NCBI GenBank assembly: GCA_958425285.1
Contig: CATZVV010000013.1
Span: 1 to 16,629, forward strand
From: an uncultured Lachnoclostridium sp.
GTDB taxonomy: Bacteria > Bacillota > Clostridia > Lachnospirales > Lachnospiraceae
Direction: 5' to 3'
DNA length: 16,629 nucleotides
The position numbers and the translations under genes are program-made. Shown piece after piece: positions 14,625 to 16,629 of the stretch; position 1 is the first letter of the stretch, and each line of letters starts with the position of its first letter. A model generated the notes under the pieces. The model searched no databases. It saw nothing but the letters and a program-made list of their open reading frames with translations, and was not told where the DNA came from.

Positions 14625-15935
14625 ATGATATTAAAAAGAAATATGATTTGCTTTTTCATAAGTTGTATTTTTACTTCTTTAGTTGTCATTCTGTATGAGA
14701 TATGGCTCCCCTTTTCTTTTGTATTAGGCATTTTTCTATATATAACAATTTTATTTGTATCCCATTATTGGCAGAGAGCCAGATTGGAGGCAGCGGAATA
14801 TTATGATGCAACAGCATATTTAGAGCAGTTATTGTGCTCTTATAAACGTTTTGGACAATTAAAACAGGCTTTAGAAGATTGCTGTTCAGTTTTTAGCGAG
14901 AATGGTAAGATGGGAAACCGATTAAAGCAGGCACTTCATATTTTAAAGACAGGTGAAGATGTAATGGATAAAAATATTGCCCGTACAGCATTAAAGCAGA
15001 TTGAGAGTGGTTATAAGAGCAGACGGATGGAAACAATACATGATTTTTTATGTGAGGCTGAACAAACAGGAGGAAACAGGGAAGATGCCATTGAAATTTT
15101 GATTCAGGATTTACAGATGTGGAAACAGAGAACGGCATTGTATCAGAAGCAGAAAGGTTATCTTCGGACTGAAACAGCAGTTGCAATTGTACTGGCAATT
15201 GTGATGTGTTATGTATCTAGATTCCTTACACCTGATGAATTGGGGATTGATTTAACAGAAACAATGCTGTATCAGTTTACAACATGTATGGTGTTTTTTG
15301 CATTTTTCCTTTCTTTGATATTAGTTTGGAAAAAGTTGACCGGAAGTTGGATTGATTGTTATGAACAAGATGATAAAAAAACATTGGATCGGAAAAAAAG
15401 ACTATATTGTATCTTAAAGGGAGAATTGAAAGCTAACTGTCTGCAAAAGCATCTGGCGCAGAAAATTTGCCGCAGAGAGGTAGAGGTGGAGTATCCTTAC
15501 TGGTTATTGAATATGAGTTTAAAGTTACAAACAGAAAGTGTTTATAACGCAGCCAAGCAGTCTATACAGGGTAGATGCGGAATTTTGGCAGATGAAGTTC
15601 GAAATTTAATTCAGAATATATACCAGGAGCCGATGGCATTAAGACCATATACAGAATTTTTTAAAGAATTACGTTTGCCGGAAGTACAAAGTGGTATGAA
15701 GATTTTATATTCCATTACTCAAAATGGATTTGATGAGTCCGGAAGGCAGATAAATTTTCTTATTGCTCAAAATAATCAATTAATTGATCGGGCCGAAAAG
15801 AAAAAGTATGAAAATCAGACAGCAGGTTTGGGACTATTGAAGCATTTGCCAATGATGCTGGCATGTGTAAAACTTTTGGCGGATTTAGTAAATTTACTTA
15901 TGCTTACAATGGGGGCATTTCAGAATATTTTATAA
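14625..15935 (+). CDS. Membrane platform protein with two T2SF-like domains (TadB/TadC-like)
   Basis: A 436-residue membrane protein. Hydrophobic segments are at about 7-25, 29-46, 183-199, 217-235 and 405-427. The cytoplasmic loop at 57-175 has the T2SF layout (AYLEQLLCSYKRFGQLKQAL; later FLCEAEQTGGNREDAIEIL). A second, similar stretch at 285-400 (VEYPYWLLNMSLKLQTESVY; INFLIAQNNQLIDRAEKK) leads into the last membrane helix. Tad systems normally use separate TadB and TadC proteins; here both appear to be in one chain, or the chain is a divergent single platform. It should be the inner-membrane partner of the TadA ATPase. ATG 14625 abuts the tadA stop and follows GGGAGG by 5 bases. Confidence 0.72.
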   Translation: MILKRNMICFFISCIFTSLVVILYEIWLPFSFVLGIFLYITILFVSHYWQRARLEAAEYYDATAYLEQLLCSYKRFGQLKQALEDCCSVFSENGKMGNRLKQALHILKTGEDVMDKNIARTALKQIESGYKSRRMETIHDFLCEAEQTGGNREDAIEILIQDLQMWKQRTALYQKQKGYLRTETAVAIVLAIVMCYVSRFLTPDELGIDLTETMLYQFTTCMVFFAFFLSLILVWKKLTGSWIDCYEQDDKKTLDRKKRLYCILKGELKANCLQKHLAQKICRREVEVEYPYWLLNMSLKLQTESVYNAAKQSIQGRCGILADEVRNLIQNIYQEPMALRPYTEFFKELRLPEVQSGMKILYSITQNGFDESGRQINFLIAQNNQLIDRAEKKKYENQTAGLGLLKHLPMMLACVKLLADLVNLLMLTMGAFQNIL

Positions 15936-15953
15936 GGAGAGAAACAAAGAAAA

Positions 15954-16058
15954 ATGAACGAATTTATAGAGGAATATGGATCTGTGCTTGTTTACATTTT
16001 ATTTGGGATAATGATTATAGAAGTATTTAAATGTATGTTTTCTTTTGTCAGTCAATGA
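15954..16058 (+). CDS. 34-residue membrane microprotein with Glu-Tyr-Gly N-terminus
   Basis: Encodes MNEFIEEYG, then a hydrophobic helix (VLVYILFGIMIIEVF) and a short tail ending in SFVSQ. AAGGAGAG (15934-15941) lies 12 bases upstream, which is long. The gene would be overlooked by length alone, but its first nine residues match those of the neighbouring small proteins position by position. A minor pilin or assembly factor is the simplest reading; no family is recognised. Confidence 0.6.
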   Translation: MNEFIEEYGSVLVYILFGIMIIEVFKCMFSFVSQ

Positions 16059-16081
16059 TAGAAAATGAAAGGGAGAGTTAT

Positions 16082-16225
16082 ATGGATGAGTTGATTCGTG
16101 AATATGGTGAAGTTCTTGTAATGGTTATACTGAGTATAAGTATAATATCAGTGATTGGATTTTTATGGACTTTTTTAGGAAGTTATATGGAGTATTTTAG
16201 TTTTGCATTGATGGGAGGAGGTTAA
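16082..16225 (+). CDS. 47-residue membrane microprotein with Glu-Tyr-Gly N-terminus
   Basis: Encodes MDELIREYG followed by a hydrophobic helix (VLVMVILSISIISVIGFLW) and a tail with SYMEYFSFALMGGG. GGGAG (16071-16075) precedes ATG 16082 by 6 bases. An in-frame start further upstream would break the shared N-terminal pattern. The pattern agrees with the proteins starting at 13284, 15954 and 16227. Possibly a minor pilin; no known family is recognised. Confidence 0.65.
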   Translation: MDELIREYGEVLVMVILSISIISVIGFLWTFLGSYMEYFSFALMGGG

Positions 16226-16226
16226 G

Positions 16227-16629
16227 GTGAGTGAATTTATAAAGCAATATGGCAGTATTTTAATATATTCATTGATAGGAATCCTGCTAATCGGAATATT
16301 ATACGGTGTATTTTGCTTAAATTGGTCGTTATATGGAATGATTGGGGACTCGGGAAAAGCAGATTTTTCTTTAACGATGAAAAAAGGGAAGCCTTATTTA
16401 CAAGTGCAGGACATGAAAATAAAATGCGGGACGGAAGTGGGAGATGTGAGAAGGCTTGTACAGGCAAAAGAGTGTGATGGAACGGATATTGCCAGAACAA
16501 AAATTTATGTAAAAGAGCTGGAAGGCGGAAAACTAGGAGAGAAGTTTTATTTAAATACAAATTCGCCTGCATTAGTTCGCTTAAAATACTTTGTAATTGG
16601 CAGAAATGGAGAATCGGTTGAAGAGCAGC
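16227..16629 (+). CDS. Pilin-like membrane protein with extracellular Ig-like domain (partial)
   Basis: A frame open to the window end (134 residues seen). It begins MSEFIKQYG, the same pattern as the preceding small proteins with Gln in place of Glu, then a hydrophobic helix to about residue 31. The exported part contains DGTDI, KIYVKEL, FYLNTNSP and RLKYFVIGRNGES. This resembles the Ig-like segment of the beta-helix protein encoded at 10280 (DGDLS, DKIVY, TKVNTG, TYSVKNSEG). GTG 16227 follows GGGAGGAGG (16213-16221) and lies one base after the previous stop. It may be a pilus-tip or anchored minor subunit. The C-terminus is missing. Confidence 0.65.
   Translation, partial: MSEFIKQYGSILIYSLIGILLIGILYGVFCLNWSLYGMIGDSGKADFSLTMKKGKPYLQVQDMKIKCGTEVGDVRRLVQAKECDGTDIARTKIYVKELEGGKLGEKFYLNTNSPALVRLKYFVIGRNGESVEEQ

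Overview
The window looks like a chromosomal segment from a low-GC Firmicute, most likely a member of the Lachnospiraceae (Clostridia). This is inferred from the AT-rich base composition, strong AAGGAGG-type ribosome binding sites, frequent TTG and GTG starts, the class IB dihydroorotate dehydrogenase pair (pyrK/pyrD), the type 2 PyrF and a clostridial Tad-like pilus locus. All genes are on the plus strand. I see no tRNA, rRNA, CRISPR array, insertion sequence or phage gene.

Region 1 (1-9211) is metabolic. It starts with the 3' end of an unidentified gene, then coaX (type III pantothenate kinase), a dusB-like tRNA dihydrouridine synthase, asd (aspartate-semialdehyde dehydrogenase of the archaeal/fungal-type subfamily), a Nudix-fold protein with an eroded catalytic box, pyrC, pyrF, a lipoprotein of unknown function, pyrK, pyrD and pyrE. 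Spacing is tight and some genes overlap, so this is probably one or two long transcripts. A candidate promoter for asd onward lies across the end of dusB, and an intrinsic terminator ends the run just after pyrE. PyrC, PyrD with PyrK, PyrE and PyrF cover the steps from carbamoyl-aspartate to UMP. carAB, pyrB and pyrR are not in the window.

Region 2 (9212-9449) is a non-coding boundary. It holds inverted repeats, a possible 17-codon leader peptide and a good sigma-70/A-type promoter (TTTACA, 17 bp, TATGAT).

Region 3 (9450 to the end, cut by the window edge) is a Tad/type IVc-like pilus or secretion locus. It encodes a TadZ/CpaE-like ATPase with an eroded P-loop, a 999-residue extracellular beta-helix protein with a Listeria-Bacteroides repeat and Ig-like domains, a 62-residue Flp-like pilin, a TadA/CpaF-type ATPase, and a single membrane protein that appears to combine two T2SF (TadB/TadC-like) domains. 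Three more tiny membrane proteins follow, the last carrying an extracellular Ig-like domain.

The most striking observation is that all four small proteins (starts 13284, 15954, 16082, 16227) begin with the same nine-residue pattern, M-x-E-[FL]-[IL]-x-[EQ]-Y-G, followed directly by a hydrophobic helix. This resembles the mature N-terminus of Flp pilins (the Glu-Tyr-Gly core) but with essentially no prepilin leader. They may form a set of leaderless or micro-leader pilins, one of which is fused to an adhesin-like domain.
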